From contig NZ_JAFGZD010000003.1 of the NCBI RefSeq assembly GCF_017165765.1, forward strand, positions 248,001 to 312,000: a DNA stretch of 64,000 nucleotides. The letters are read 5' to 3'. Origin of the DNA: Pseudomonas capsici (lineage in GTDB: Bacteria > Pseudomonadota > Gammaproteobacteria > Pseudomonadales > Pseudomonadaceae). Below are positions 35,763 to 46,154 of the stretch, one piece after another (within the stretch, counting starts at the first letter, position 1; the number at the start of each line of letters is the position of its first letter). The position numbers and the translations under genes were made by a program. Under the pieces are notes generated by a model, which searched no databases, was not told where the DNA came from, and saw only the letters and a list, made by a program, of their open reading frames with translations.

Positions 35763-37100
35763 ATGTCATTCAATATCGGCCTTAGTGGGCTCTATGCAGC
35801 AAACAAAAGTCTCGACGTTACCGGCAACAACATTGCCAACGTTGCGACCACCGGTTTCAAGCAGTCGCGTATCGAATTCGCTGACCAGTACGCTCAGTCG
35901 ATTCGTGGCACTTCCGGCGGTACCAGCATTGGTAGCGGCGTGACCACGGCTGCGGTTTCCCAGCAGTTTGCCCAGGGTGGCCTGACCACCGGGACTGGCA
36001 ACAGCCTGGACCTGGCAATCAACGGTAATGGCTTCTTCATGCTCAGCAACAGCGGCGAGACGCTCTATACCCGTGCCGGTGCATTCCGTACCGACAAGGA
36101 TGGCTTTGTCGTCAACAGTGCGGGCATGAACCTGCAGGGTTACAACGTTGATGCGAACGGCAATGTTGCCGTGGGCGTCTCGGGCAACCTGCGAGTTGAC
36201 AGCTCGAACCAGGCGGCGAATCCGACCAGCATCATCACCAACGTGGCCAACCTCAATTCGACGTCGACAGTTCCGACTATCACGCCGTTCGATGCGACGA
36301 ATACCAATAGCTACAACTTCACCTATAGCACCAAGGTTTTCGACTCGCAGGGTAACGAACACTCTCTGGAAACGTATCTGGCTAAAACGGGCACCAATAC
36401 CTGGGCCATGTATTCGCTGATCGACGGTCGCAGTATCAGCAATCCGGCCAGTACCACGGCTGACCGTAACAACCTGACTTTCGATACCTCCGGCAACATG
36501 GTCATCAATACTTCGGCGACCCCGTCGGTCCCGTCGGCCAGTACCAACGTGGCAGTCAATGCCGACGGTACTTTCCAGGTCAACAACTGGGTTCCTGCCA
36601 TGCAGACCGGTACTGGCACCTCTGCGACCTGGGTTGCCAACGGTGCTGTCGGTGTCACTTCGGGCATCAGGCTGGACATGACCCAGGCTACCCAGACTGC
36701 TTCTGTGTCGGGTCCTATCACCCAGACCCAGAATGGTTATGCAGCCGGTCAGATCAAGGATATGAGCGTGGATGCCAGTGGCAACCTGTTCGCTTCCTAT
36801 ACCAACGGTCAGTCGAAGGTAATTGGTCAGGTTTCTCTGACGACATTCGCCAACGTGCAGGGTCTTTCTCCAGCTGGTGGCACCAACTGGCGCGAAACCT
36901 TCGCTTCCGGTCTGCCGGTGACCGGTGTTCCGCAGTCGGGAACCCTGGGCTACATCACGGGCCAGGCGCTGGAAGATTCCAACGTCGATCTGACGCTGGA
37001 GCTGGTCAACCTGATCAAGGCGCAAAGCAACTATCAGGCGAATGCGAAAACCATTTCGACTGAAAGCACCATCATGCAGACCACCATTCAGATGACCTGA
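35763..37100 (+). CDS. flgE: Flagellar hook protein FlgE
   Basis: 445 residues, normal for a Pseudomonas hook protein. N-terminal MSFNIGLSGLYAANKSLDVT with NNIANVATTGFKQSR, then the hook D1/D2 repeats (LDLAINGNGFFMLS), and a C-terminal helix (SNVDLTLELVNLIKAQSNYQANAKTI; the segment is longer than shown). Hook subunit outside the cell. Last gene of the flgBCDE unit, with a strong terminator 26 nt downstream. Confidence 0.97.
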   Translation: MSFNIGLSGLYAANKSLDVTGNNIANVATTGFKQSRIEFADQYAQSIRGTSGGTSIGSGVTTAAVSQQFAQGGLTTGTGNSLDLAINGNGFFMLSNSGETLYTRAGAFRTDKDGFVVNSAGMNLQGYNVDANGNVAVGVSGNLRVDSSNQAANPTSIITNVANLNSTSTVPTITPFDATNTNSYNFTYSTKVFDSQGNEHSLETYLAKTGTNTWAMYSLIDGRSISNPASTTADRNNLTFDTSGNMVINTSATPSVPSASTNVAVNADGTFQVNNWVPAMQTGTGTSATWVANGAVGVTSGIRLDMTQATQTASVSGPITQTQNGYAAGQIKDMSVDASGNLFASYTNGQSKVIGQVSLTTFANVQGLSPAGGTNWRETFASGLPVTGVPQSGTLGYITGQALEDSNVDLTLELVNLIKAQSNYQANAKTISTESTIMQTTIQMT

Positions 37101-37125
37101 TAACCGGGTTTGATGAGTTGCTGAA

Positions 37126-37151
37126 GAAAGCCCCTTTTCAAGGGGCTTTCT
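37126..37151 (+). terminator. Terminator of flgBCDE
   Basis: GAAAGCCCCTT-TTC-AAGGGGCTTTC, an 11-bp perfect stem followed by T-rich sequence, 26 nt after flgE. Confidence 0.9.
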
Positions 37152-37191
37152 TGTGTCTGGGGGGTGTGAAATTCGCTGTAAGCAGGATTGT

Positions 37192-37383
37192 TCAGACGGA
37201 ACAATCGGATTTGATGAACCAGCCATTCAGTCGTTTCCAGCCTGGTCCCGGACTGGTCTGGGCGCAGACAATCCTGCTGTCACCCTGCCATTTGTAATAG
37301 CGGGCGGGGGCCGCATGGGCGAGGAGGGCGCTGGCCATCAGCAGTGTTGCGATGAGGGCGAGAAGGCGTGCTCGAAAGTGCAT
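37192..37383 (-). CDS. Small secreted protein of unknown function
   Basis: 63 residues on the minus strand in the flgE-flgF gap, ATG behind GAGAATC. A signal peptide (MHFRARLLALIATLLMASALLAHA) leaves a mature peptide of about 40 residues with Cys at two sites (SRIVCAQTS and FIKSDCSV), able to form one disulfide. The aromatic pattern ARYYKWQGD and WKRLNGWF is unusual. No family recognised. Its small size and position within the flagellar operons make a real gene likely but not certain. Confidence 0.6.
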   Translation of the reverse strand: MHFRARLLALIATLLMASALLAHAAPARYYKWQGDSRIVCAQTSPGPGWKRLNGWFIKSDCSV

Positions 37384-37523
37384 GTCGATTCTCGTTGCGT
37401 GGAGTTTCGGCAAGATTATCACCCTCGTCAGGCTGATCGATGAGGGTGAGCGAAGTTTTTTTGGCGGTGTGCCATGTCGGTTTGCTTGGTGGCGGCAATC
37501 TACCGCCGCTCTTGTGGAGTGAG

Positions 37524-37567
37524 GATTACCCTGCTGTCCGTGATGCTCTGGTTTTTGCAGGGTAATC
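37524..37567. promoter_or_regulatory. Perfect 11-bp inverted repeat upstream of the flgF promoter
   Basis: GATTACCCTGC and GCAGGGTAATC are separated by 22 nt and end 26 nt before the sigma54 site. The symmetry fits either an upstream activator-binding site or a hairpin insulating the operon. Not assigned to a known box. Confidence 0.45.
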
Positions 37568-37592
37568 AGTCATTTGTATCCATTCTGAAAAG

Positions 37593-37609
37593 TTGGTGCA
37601 GAAATTGCT
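37593..37609 (+). promoter_or_regulatory. Sigma54 promoter of the flgF operon
   Basis: TTGGTGCAGAAATTGCT keeps GG-N10-GC spacing with TTGC at -12; the -24 box is TGGTG instead of TGGCA. It lies 55 nt upstream of the flgF GTG. Confidence 0.8.
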
Positions 37610-37663
37610 TTCTCCCATTCAGAACAGCTACAGGCGGCAAGCGTCTGTCGGAGGAGGAAGACT

Positions 37664-38404
37664 GTGGACAAGTTGCTTTACGTCGCAATGAGCGGGGCGT
37701 CTGAAAACGCTCAGTCGCAAAAGGTTCATGCCAACAACCTGGCTAACGTATCGACCAATGGGTTCATGCGCGATCTGCAGCAGGCCCGTTCGATGCCGGT
37801 ATTTGGCGAGGTCATGCCTTCGCGTGCCTATGCGATGGGCGAACGTCCGGGTACCGACTTTTCCGGTGGCGCATTGATTCAGACCGGTCGCGAGCTGGAC
37901 GTTGCCGTCAAGGGTGATGGCTGGATTGCGGTCCAGACGCCTGATGGTGGCGAGGCCTATACCCGCAGTGCCGGCATGAATATCGATGCCCTCGGTGTGT
38001 TGCGCAACGGCAGTGGTTTGCCGGTCATGGGCAATGGCGGGCCGATTGCCGTGCCGCCCGAGCAGCAGATCGAGATCGGTGCCGACGGCACGATCAGCAT
38101 TCGCTCCATGGGTGAGAGCCCGCAGGTCATGGCTGAGGTTGACCGCATCAAGCTGGTCAATCCGGATCTGAGCACCATGGAAAAAGGTCCTGACGGCCTG
38201 ATCCATACCAAGAGCGGCCAGGCTGCTCCGGTCGATGCCAATGTGCGTGTCGAGTCCGGTTTTCTGCAGGCGAGCAACGTCAATGCCGTGGAAGAAATGA
38301 CTTCGGTGCTGGCTTTGGCGCGACAGTTTGAATTGCACGTGAAAATGATGAAAACAGCTGAAGAAGATGATCAGGCGATGGCTCGCGTCTTGCAACTTGG
38401 CTAA
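37664..38404 (+). CDS. flgF: Flagellar basal-body rod protein FlgF
   Basis: 246 residues from a GTG start behind GGAGGAGG (MDKLLYVAMSGA). Rod-type N-terminus with [15 protein letters not shown], the central LDVAVKGDGWIAVQTPDG, and C-terminal SNVNAVEEMTSVLALARQFE. FlgF is the proximal/middle rod protein. First gene of flgFGHIJKL behind its own sigma54 promoter. Confidence 0.96.
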   Translation: MDKLLYVAMSGASENAQSQKVHANNLANVSTNGFMRDLQQARSMPVFGEVMPSRAYAMGERPGTDFSGGALIQTGRELDVAVKGDGWIAVQTPDGGEAYTRSAGMNIDALGVLRNGSGLPVMGNGGPIAVPPEQQIEIGADGTISIRSMGESPQVMAEVDRIKLVNPDLSTMEKGPDGLIHTKSGQAAPVDANVRVESGFLQASNVNAVEEMTSVLALARQFELHVKMMKTAEEDDQAMARVLQLG

Positions 38405-38450
38405 CCATTGACAGCTTGCGCCGACAATCCGGCGCTTGAGGAGAAAACGA

Positions 38451-39239
38451 ATGCTTCCTGCACTATACGTTGCCAAAACCGGCCTCGCTGCTCAGGACAC
38501 CAACCTGACCACCATCTCCAACAACCTGGCGAACGTTTCGACCACAGGTTTCAAGAGTGATCGTGCCGAGTTCCAGGACTTGCTCTACCAGATCAAGCGC
38601 CAGCCGGGTGCCCAGTCGACTCAGGACAGCGAACTGCCGTCCGGTCTGCAACTGGGTACAGGTGTGCGCATTGTCGGTACGCAAAAGAACTTCACTGCCG
38701 GCAGTCTGCAGACTACCGAGAACCCTCTGGACCTGGCCGTCAATGGTCGTGGCTTCTTCCAGATCTCGCAGCCTGACGGCACCATCGCCTACACCCGCGA
38801 CGGTACTTTCCATCTGGACGCCAACGGCCAGATCGTGACCGCCAACGGTTATGCCCTTGAGCCTGCGATTGTCGTTCCGCAAAACGCCCAGACCTTCACT
38901 GTCGGTCAGGACGGTACCGTTTCGATCACCGTGGCGGGCGCCACTGCCACGCCGCAGGTCATCGGTAACATCCAGACCGCCGAGTTCATCAACCCGGCCG
39001 GCCTGCAGGCCATTGGTGGCAACCTTTACCTGGAAACCGGTTCCAGCGGTGCACCTCAAGTGGGTACTCCTGGCTTGAACGGTCTGGGTACGACCCTGCA
39101 GAACACCCTGGAAAACTCCAACGTGAGCACGGTTGAGGAACTGGTCAACATGATCACCACTCAGCGTGCCTACGAGATGAACTCCAAAGTGATCTCGACT
39201 GCCGATCAGATGTTGCAGAACCTGACTCAGAATCTGTAA
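38451..39239 (+). CDS. flgG: Distal rod protein FlgG
   Basis: 262 residues from the ATG behind GAGGAG ([17 protein letters not shown]). Contains [33 protein letters not shown] and the C-terminal [20 protein letters not shown]. FlgG builds the distal rod that crosses the periplasm through the P and L rings. 46 nt after flgF, 73 nt before flgH. Confidence 0.97.
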   Translation: MLPALYVAKTGLAAQDTNLTTISNNLANVSTTGFKSDRAEFQDLLYQIKRQPGAQSTQDSELPSGLQLGTGVRIVGTQKNFTAGSLQTTENPLDLAVNGRGFFQISQPDGTIAYTRDGTFHLDANGQIVTANGYALEPAIVVPQNAQTFTVGQDGTVSITVAGATATPQVIGNIQTAEFINPAGLQAIGGNLYLETGSSGAPQVGTPGLNGLGTTLQNTLENSNVSTVEELVNMITTQRAYEMNSKVISTADQMLQNLTQNL

Positions 39240-39312
39240 GACCCTGATGTATCTGCTCAAAACCGACAAGGCGTCTGATGGGCGCCTGCTACACCGCGAG
39301 GTTTCAAGTGTC

Positions 39313-40026
39313 ATGAAACGCCTTAGTGTTCTGCGTTTTTCAGTGTTGATCGCTCCCTTGAGCGCGATTGCCTTGCTGTCAGGCTGTGTGGCGCCTTCTG
39401 CCAAGCCTAATGACCCTTATTACGCTCCGGTGTTGCCGCGAACGCCCATATCTGCCGCTGCCAACAATGGTGCGATCTATCAGGCCGGTTTCGAGCAGAA
39501 TCTGTATGGCGACCGCAAAGCCTTTCGTGTGGGTGACATCATCACCATCACGCTTTCCGAGCGGATGGCTTCCAGCAAGGCTGCAAGCTCTGCAATCACC
39601 AAGGACAGTACCGCCAACCTGGGTCTGACTTCGTTATTCGGTTCCGGATTGACGACCAATAACCCTGTCGGCGGCAACGATCTGAGTCTCAATGCCGGTT
39701 ACACGGGTGCACGTTCTACTGCAGGCCAGGGGCAGGCAGCCCAGAGCAACAGCCTGACCGGTTCGGTGACTGTTACCGTGGCTGACGTAATGCCCAACGG
39801 CATTCTGGCGGTGCGTGGCGAAAAATGGCTGACTCTCAATACCGGTGACGAACTGGTCCGCATTGCCGGTCTGATTCGTGCCGATGACATTGCCACCGAT
39901 AACACTGTGTCATCCACGCGAGTGGCTGATGCGCGTATCACGTATTCAGGTACTGGTGCATTTGCCGATTCCAACCAGCCTGGCTGGTTCGACCGGTTCT
40001 TCCTCAGCCCGTTGTTCCCTTTCTGA
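39313..40026 (+). CDS. flgH: Flagellar L-ring lipoprotein FlgH
   Basis: 237 residues from MKRLSVLRF; an in-frame upstream ATG (39247) would put 22 extra residues before the signal. The lipobox LLSGC places the lipidated Cys at about residue 26. Ring-forming core includes [20 protein letters not shown] and [18 protein letters not shown]. It makes the outer-membrane L ring. 13 nt before flgI. Confidence 0.95.
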   Translation: MKRLSVLRFSVLIAPLSAIALLSGCVAPSAKPNDPYYAPVLPRTPISAAANNGAIYQAGFEQNLYGDRKAFRVGDIITITLSERMASSKAASSAITKDSTANLGLTSLFGSGLTTNNPVGGNDLSLNAGYTGARSTAGQGQAAQSNSLTGSVTVTVADVMPNGILAVRGEKWLTLNTGDELVRIAGLIRADDIATDNTVSSTRVADARITYSGTGAFADSNQPGWFDRFFLSPLFPF

Positions 40027-40039
40027 TAGCGGGATAGAC

Positions 40040-41149
40040 ATGATCAAGTTCAAGCAACTGATTGCCGCAACGCTGCTGCTGTCCGCCACCTTCGGTGTTC
40101 AGGCCGAGCGTCTGAAGGACATCGCCAGTATTTCGGGTGTACGGGCCAACCAATTGATCGGTTATGGCCTGGTCGTCGGCCTCAATGGTACGGGTGACCA
40201 GACCACTCAGACGCCGTTTACCCTGCAGACCTTCAACAACATGCTGTCGCAGTTCGGTATCAAGGTGCCGACCGGTTCCGGCACCGTGCAGTTGAAGAAC
40301 GTTGCCGCAGTGGCGGTCTATGCGGATCTGCCGCCATTCGCCAAACCGGGTCAGGTGGTGGATATCAGCGTTTCGTCCATCGGTAACTCCAAGAGCCTGC
40401 GTGGTGGCAGTCTGCTGATGACCCCGCTCAAAGGTGTTGATGGCAACGTCTACGCCATTGCCCAGGGCAACCTGGTGGTCGGCGGTTTCGATGCTGAAGG
40501 TCGCGATGGCTCGAAGATTACCGTCAACGTTCCGTCGACCGGTCGTATCCCAGGTGGTGCATCGGTGGAGCGTGCCGTGCCGAGCGGATTCAACCAAGGC
40601 AACAGCCTGACGCTGAACCTCAATCGCTCCGACTTCACCACGGCCAAGCGCATAGTCGACAAGATCAACGACATGCTTGGCCCGGGTGTTGCCCAGGCGC
40701 TGGACGGTGGTTCGGTGCGTGTGACTGCGCCTCTGGATCCGGGGCAGCGTGTGGATTACCTGTCGATTCTGGAAAACCTGGAGATCGATCCGGGCCAGAC
40801 CGCCGCCAAGGTGATCATCAACTCGCGTACCGGCACTATCGTGATCGGTCAGAACGTCAAGGTGTCGCCGGCCGCCGTGACTCACGGCAGCCTGACCGTG
40901 ACCATTACCGAAGATCCGATCGTCAGCCAGCCGGGCGCGCTTTCCAATGGTCAGACGGCTGTGGTGCCGCGCTCGAGGCTCAATGCCCAGCAGGAAATGC
41001 ATCCGATGTTCAAATTCGGCCCGGGCACCACGCTGGATGAGATCGTTCGTGCCGTTAACCAGGTGGGCGCGGCTCCCGGTGACCTGATGGCCATTCTCGA
41101 AGCCTTGAAGCAGGCCGGCGCGTTGCAAGCCGACCTGATCGTGATCTGA
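40040..41149 (+). CDS. flgI: Flagellar P-ring protein FlgI
   Basis: 369 residues from [10 protein letters not shown]; an upstream in-frame start would lie inside flgH and is rejected. Signal peptide ends near [10 protein letters not shown]. The family core [18 protein letters not shown] and the ring segments [11 protein letters not shown] and [18 protein letters not shown] follow. FlgI polymerises in the periplasm around the rod with FlgA help. Confidence 0.97.
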   Translation: MIKFKQLIAATLLLSATFGVQAERLKDIASISGVRANQLIGYGLVVGLNGTGDQTTQTPFTLQTFNNMLSQFGIKVPTGSGTVQLKNVAAVAVYADLPPFAKPGQVVDISVSSIGNSKSLRGGSLLMTPLKGVDGNVYAIAQGNLVVGGFDAEGRDGSKITVNVPSTGRIPGGASVERAVPSGFNQGNSLTLNLNRSDFTTAKRIVDKINDMLGPGVAQALDGGSVRVTAPLDPGQRVDYLSILENLEIDPGQTAAKVIINSRTGTIVIGQNVKVSPAAVTHGSLTVTITEDPIVSQPGALSNGQTAVVPRSRLNAQQEMHPMFKFGPGTTLDEIVRAVNQVGAAPGDLMAILEALKQAGALQADLIVI

Positions 41150-41159
41150 GGAATCGAGC

Positions 41160-42386
41160 ATGGATATGCCCAAGAGCGGATTTTCCACAACGGTCGACTC
41201 GGGTGCCTATACCGACGTCAATCGTCTGGCCGCCTTGAAGAATGGCGACAAGGACAATCCGGAGAACCTGAAAAAGGTGGCCCGGGAGTTCGAATCGCTG
41301 TTCGTCAGCCAGATGCTCAAGGCCATGCGTTCGGCCAACGAAGTGCTGGCCAAGGACAACCCGCTGAATACTGCCGCGACGCGGCAGTATCAGGACATGT
41401 ATGACCAGCAGTTGGCAGTGACCCTGTCGACCCGTGCCAATGGTATCGGCCTGCAGGATGTGCTGATGCGCCAGTTGTCCAAGGACAAGGGCGTCAATCA
41501 TGCGGCTGCGGCGAGTGCTACCCAGGCTCCCGCTACGGATTCCTCCAACGCAGGATTGGCCGCCAGCGTCTATCAGCGTCCGCTGTGGGCGACGCGCTCG
41601 GCTGCTGCAGACAAGGCGGGGGCTTCTGGCGCTGTCGAAGGCCGCAATGACATGGCGCTGCTCAATTCGCGTCGTCTGGCATTGCCGACCAAACTCACCG
41701 ATCGTCTGTTGCTGGGGATTGTGCCTTCGGCGGCAGCCGCCAACGCCAATGCCAACAGCCCGATGGCTGCGCAGCGTGCGACACCGACCGGTAACAATGG
41801 CGACTGGACGCTGGATCCCAATCTTGCCGAGCCGCAATACGTTCGCACCATGGCTCAGCCGCCTTTGGCACCGGCCAAGCGTGCCTTTGGAAACTCCGAC
41901 GAGTTCGTGGCGACCATGTTGCCTCTGGCCAAGGAGGCGGCAGCGCGTATTGGTGTCGATCCCGTCATGCTGGTGGCCCAGGCTGCGCTGGAAACCGGCT
42001 GGGGTAAATCCATCATGCGTCAGCAGGATGGCAGCAGCAGTCACAACCTGTTCGGTATCAAGGCAACCGGTAGCTGGCAGGGTGCGCAGGCCCGTGCGAT
42101 TACCAGCGAGTTCCGTGACGGCAAGATGGTCAAGGAAACGGCGGATTTCCGTTCCTACGATTCCTATGCCGACAGCTTCCATGACCTGGTCAGCCTGTTG
42201 CAGAACAACAATCGGTATAAAGAAGTCGTCAACTCCGCCGATAACTCTGAGCAGTATTTAAAAGAATTGCAGAAAGCCGGTTACGCCACGGACCCGGCCT
42301 ACGCAAGCAAGATTTCGCAGATTGCGAAACAGATGAAGAGTTACCAGAACTACGCCGCTGCAACGGGCTCTTCCACGACTTTATAA
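41160..42386 (+). CDS. flgJ: Rod cap and muramidase FlgJ
   Basis: 408 residues, long because of a linker. N-terminal rod-cap part (NLKKVAREFESLFVSQMLKAMR). A low-complexity Ala/Asn linker (about 110-210) precedes a C-terminal glucosaminidase/muramidase domain with the catalytic Glu in AQAALETGWGKS and KATGSWQGAQ downstream. It caps the rod and cuts a hole in peptidoglycan. Start at the ATG behind GAGG; another ATG two codons on is possible. Confidence 0.95.
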   Translation: MDMPKSGFSTTVDSGAYTDVNRLAALKNGDKDNPENLKKVAREFESLFVSQMLKAMRSANEVLAKDNPLNTAATRQYQDMYDQQLAVTLSTRANGIGLQDVLMRQLSKDKGVNHAAAASATQAPATDSSNAGLAASVYQRPLWATRSAAADKAGASGAVEGRNDMALLNSRRLALPTKLTDRLLLGIVPSAAAANANANSPMAAQRATPTGNNGDWTLDPNLAEPQYVRTMAQPPLAPAKRAFGNSDEFVATMLPLAKEAAARIGVDPVMLVAQAALETGWGKSIMRQQDGSSSHNLFGIKATGSWQGAQARAITSEFRDGKMVKETADFRSYDSYADSFHDLVSLLQNNNRYKEVVNSADNSEQYLKELQKAGYATDPAYASKISQIAKQMKSYQNYAAATGSSTTL

Positions 42387-42396
42387 GGTTTGAATC

Positions 42397-44460
42397 ATGT
42401 CGCTGATTTCAATTGGGCTCTCGGGTATTACTGCCAGCAGTGCCGCGATCAATACCATCGGTAACAACACGGCCAACGTGGACACTGCCGGGTATTCGCG
42501 TCAGCAGGTAATGACCACGGCTTCGGCGCAGATCAACATCGGCCTGGGGGTCGGCTACATCGGTACCGGCACCACGCTGTCCGATGTGCGTCGTATCTAC
42601 AACAGCTATCTTGATGCCCAATTGCAAACCAGTACGGCACTCAGCGCCGACGCTGTGGCTTACTCCGGTCAGGCGAGCAAGACCGACACCTTGCTGTCGG
42701 ACAACACCACAGGTGTTGCGGCACAGATGTCGAAGTTCTTTACCGACCTGCAATCGGTTGCCTCCAATGCGACCCAGTCGGCCGAGCGTTCGACTTTTCT
42801 GACCCAGGCCAGCGCGTTGAGCGCACGGTTCAACTCGATTTCTGCGCAGTTGTCGTCGCAGAACGATAACGTCAATGCACAACTGACTACGCTGACCGCT
42901 CAGGTCAACGAGCTGACGAGCACGATTGCCAGCCTGAACAAGCAGATCACTGCAGCTTCTGCCGGCAATACCACACCCAACACCTTGCTTGATACGCGCA
43001 ACGAAACCGTGCGCAAGCTCAACGAGCTGATCGGTGTGAAAGTGCTTGAAAGCAGTAATGGCAACTATGATGTCATGACCGGTACCGGACAGTCCCTGGT
43101 GAGCGGTTCCATGGCCGCGACTCTCTCGGCTGGCCCAAGCAAGACCGACCCTCTCCAGTACAACCTGCAGATCAAGATCGGCCAGACCACCACCGATGTG
43201 ACCTCGGTAGTGACAGGCGGCTCCATCGGTGGTCTGTTGCGTTATCGCTCGGAAGTGTTGACGCCTGCTTCCAACGAGCTCGGGCGTGTGGCGCTGGTGC
43301 TGGCCGATCAGGTCAACAGCCAGATGAGCCAGGGTATCGACAGCAAGGGCAATTTCGGTTCGAGCCTGTTCACCAACATCAACAGTGCCGATCTGATCAC
43401 CCAGCGCAGCATCGGCAAGGTGGGTAACAGTGCCGGTTCGGGCAACCTGGATGTCACGATCAAGGACACCAGCAAACTGACGGCCGACGATTACGAAGTT
43501 ACCTTCAGCGATGCCAACAACTTCACGGTGCGTCGCCTGCCCAATGGCGAAAGCGTCGGTACCGGTTCGTTGACGGATAACCCGCCGACCCAGTTCGAGG
43601 GCTTCACTGTCAGCCTCAACGGCAATACGCTGGCCGCTGGCGACTCCTTCAAAGTCAGTCCGACGCGCAACGGTGCTTCGGGTATCGCCGTTGCCCTGAC
43701 CGACGCCAAGGACATTGCCGCAGCCGCGCCACTGACCGCCAAGGCGGGTGTCAGCAACTCCGGCACCGGTGGCTTTACTCAGCCGGTTCTCAATACCAAG
43801 GCCGACATCTACGATTCGACCCAGACCGCCGACCTGCGCAACGCGCTGCAGAGCACCACGCCCATGAAGCTGGTGATGGGCGCGGTCAGCAGCACGGGCG
43901 TGCAAAGCTACACGCTGGTGGATTCCACCGGTGCAGCCGTGCTCGATCAGAATGGCAATGCCGTGGGCGGTTCGATCGTTCAAGGGCAGAGCAACACCAT
44001 CAAGCTCAGCGTGGGCTACGCCGATACCCGTACCACGCCAAGCACCCAGACCGCATTCGAGATCGAGATGACCCTCTCGGGTTCGCCGATAGTCAATGAC
44101 ACTTTCAGCATCGATCTGACCGGTGCCGGTTCTTCCGACAACCGTAACGCCCTGGCCGGTGTGGCCTTGCAGACCGCCAAGAGCGTTGACGTGACCGGTG
44201 GCAGTGTCGGCACCAGCCTGTCCGGCGCTTATGGTGACCTGGTCGCCAAGATCGGTACTCGCGCCAGTCAGGGCAAGAGCGATGTGACGGCTACCGATGC
44301 CGTTCTGGCCCAGGCCAAGTCGGCGCGTGATTCGGTATCGGGCGTGTCGCTGGACGAAGAAGCGGCCAACCTGATCAAGTATCAGCAGTACTACACCGCC
44401 TCTTCGCAGATCATCAAGGCGGCACAAACCATTTTCAGCACGCTGATCAACAGTCTTTAA
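42397..44460 (+). CDS. flgK: Hook-filament junction protein FlgK (HAP1)
   Basis: 687 residues, normal for Pseudomonas. N-terminal SLISIGLSGITASSAAINTI with NNTANVDTAGYSRQQ, a large variable middle, and C-terminal SGVSLDEEAANLIKYQQYYT followed by the conserved terminal helix. Forms the first junction ring between hook and filament. FlgN should be its export chaperone. 10 nt after flgJ and 13 nt before flgL. Confidence 0.97.
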   Translation: MSLISIGLSGITASSAAINTIGNNTANVDTAGYSRQQVMTTASAQINIGLGVGYIGTGTTLSDVRRIYNSYLDAQLQTSTALSADAVAYSGQASKTDTLLSDNTTGVAAQMSKFFTDLQSVASNATQSAERSTFLTQASALSARFNSISAQLSSQNDNVNAQLTTLTAQVNELTSTIASLNKQITAASAGNTTPNTLLDTRNETVRKLNELIGVKVLESSNGNYDVMTGTGQSLVSGSMAATLSAGPSKTDPLQYNLQIKIGQTTTDVTSVVTGGSIGGLLRYRSEVLTPASNELGRVALVLADQVNSQMSQGIDSKGNFGSSLFTNINSADLITQRSIGKVGNSAGSGNLDVTIKDTSKLTADDYEVTFSDANNFTVRRLPNGESVGTGSLTDNPPTQFEGFTVSLNGNTLAAGDSFKVSPTRNGASGIAVALTDAKDIAAAAPLTAKAGVSNSGTGGFTQPVLNTKADIYDSTQTADLRNALQSTTPMKLVMGAVSSTGVQSYTLVDSTGAAVLDQNGNAVGGSIVQGQSNTIKLSVGYADTRTTPSTQTAFEIEMTLSGSPIVNDTFSIDLTGAGSSDNRNALAGVALQTAKSVDVTGGSVGTSLSGAYGDLVAKIGTRASQGKSDVTATDAVLAQAKSARDSVSGVSLDEEAANLIKYQQYYTASSQIIKAAQTIFSTLINSL

Positions 44461-44473
44461 GGAGTCGTGAACC

Positions 44474-46066
44474 ATGCGTATCTCAACTGCCCAGTTCTAC
44501 GAAGCCACGACTTCGAACTATCAGCGCAATTATTCAAACATGGTCAAGACTGGCGACGAAGTCTCCAGCGGGATCAAGCTCAATACCGCCAGCGATGACC
44601 CGGTGGGTGCCGCTCGCGTCCTGCAACTGGCGCAGCAGAACTCCATGCTGACTCAGTATTCATCGAACATCGGCACGATCAATACCAACGCCACCAACTC
44701 CGAAACCGCGCTGACCAGCATCATCGATGCCATGCAGACTGCCCAGGAGTTGATCGTCAAGGCGGGTAACGGTTCGTATACCGACAAGGACCGTATCTCC
44801 ACGGCAGATGAACTCAAGCAGTTGCAAAGCCAGATCCTGGGCCTGATGAACAGCCAGGACTCCAACGGTCAGTACATGTTCTCGGGCTCGAAATCCTCGA
44901 TTCCTCCGTACTCGCAGAATGCCGACGGCACCTACAGCTACAACGGTGATCAGACCCACGTGAACCTGGCGGTGGGTGATGGCCTGGTGCTGGCAAGCAA
45001 TACCACCGGTTTCGAGGCATTCGAGCAGGCAATCAACACCTCTCGTACTTCGGCGACATTGACCTCGCCTGCGGTTGAAGATGGCAAGGTATCGCTGACC
45101 GGTGGCCTGGTGAAGTCCAGCAACGCCTATAACAACAACTATCAGGCAGGCGAGCCTTACACGCTGACCTTCCTGAGCAGTACCCAGTTCAAGATCACGG
45201 ACGGCTCGGGCAATGACGTGACTGCCGATGCTTCGACGGCGGGTACTTTCACCCACGACAGCTTCAACGATCAGTCATTCACGTTCCGTGGTGTCGAGCT
45301 GACCATGAACGTCAACCTGACGGCAGCGGAAAGGGCAACGACAGCGGCTGCGGATGCGGTCCTGACCAACCGTACCTATCAGTTGGCTTCGACGCCTGAC
45401 AGCGTGACCACTTCCCGTAGTCCGGGTAACCCTTCGACTGCGAACATCAGCAGTTCGGTCGTAGGGACCAGCGCTGCGGACCTGACTGCGTTCAACAATA
45501 CATTCCCTACCACGGGCGCGATTCTCAGGTTCACCAGTGCCACGAATTACGAACTGTATGCCTCGCCCATCACCAGCAGCAGTACGCCGGTGTCCACAGG
45601 CACACTGAGCGGGACAACGGCCAATGCGGCGGGCGTCAACTTCACCATCAGCGGCACGCCGGCCAGTGGCGACCAGTTCGTGGTGCAGTCTTCCACGCAT
45701 CAGACCGAAAACGTGCTGAACACTCTGTCGGCAGCGATCAAGGCATTGACCACGCCTACCGATGGCGATCTGGTTGCTTCGCAGAAGCTCGATGCGGCAT
45801 TGTCCTCGGCGTTGGGTAACATCATCAGCAGCAGAGAGCAGGCTTCCACTGCGCGTTCGGCGGGCGGTGCGCGTCAGGTCGCTGCAACTGCGCAAGGCGT
45901 GACCAACGACTTGCTCAAGGGCAACAATGAGGTTGAGCAGGGTACGTTCGTCAACTCCGACATGGTTGAAGCCACTACCCGACTGACGATGCAGAAGACC
46001 ATGCTGGACGCATCCCAGGCAGTTTTTGTCCAACTGTCCAAGTTGAACCTGTTCAGCCAGATCTGA
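44474..46066 (+). CDS. flgL: Hook-filament junction protein FlgL (HAP3)
   Basis: 530 residues. Flagellin-like N-terminal helices (MRISTAQFYEATTSNYQRN, SSGIKLNTASDDPVGAARVL) and C-terminal helix (TRLTMQKTMLDASQAVFVQLSKLNLF; shown in part) bracket a long Ser/Thr-rich middle. Longer than the P. aeruginosa protein (about 440), in line with P. syringae relatives. Second junction ring before FliC. Ends the flgFGHIJKL unit; fgt1 begins 88 nt later. Confidence 0.95.
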   Translation: MRISTAQFYEATTSNYQRNYSNMVKTGDEVSSGIKLNTASDDPVGAARVLQLAQQNSMLTQYSSNIGTINTNATNSETALTSIIDAMQTAQELIVKAGNGSYTDKDRISTADELKQLQSQILGLMNSQDSNGQYMFSGSKSSIPPYSQNADGTYSYNGDQTHVNLAVGDGLVLASNTTGFEAFEQAINTSRTSATLTSPAVEDGKVSLTGGLVKSSNAYNNNYQAGEPYTLTFLSSTQFKITDGSGNDVTADASTAGTFTHDSFNDQSFTFRGVELTMNVNLTAAERATTAAADAVLTNRTYQLASTPDSVTTSRSPGNPSTANISSSVVGTSAADLTAFNNTFPTTGAILRFTSATNYELYASPITSSSTPVSTGTLSGTTANAAGVNFTISGTPASGDQFVVQSSTHQTENVLNTLSAAIKALTTPTDGDLVASQKLDAALSSALGNIISSREQASTARSAGGARQVAATAQGVTNDLLKGNNEVEQGTFVNSDMVEATTRLTMQKTMLDASQAVFVQLSKLNLFSQI

Positions 46067-46154
46067 TTCCTGGCATTGAGCATCCGCCGTCTTTTTTCAG
46101 CGGTGAGGGAAGCCATTCGACTGGCTGGTTTCCCGCCGCTCATGAGTTTGCACT

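Noticed and set aside
42409..44475. 688-codon minus-strand open frame opposite flgK
   Set aside because: Antisense shadow of flgK; the same effect occurs opposite flgE, flgI, fleQ and fgt2.
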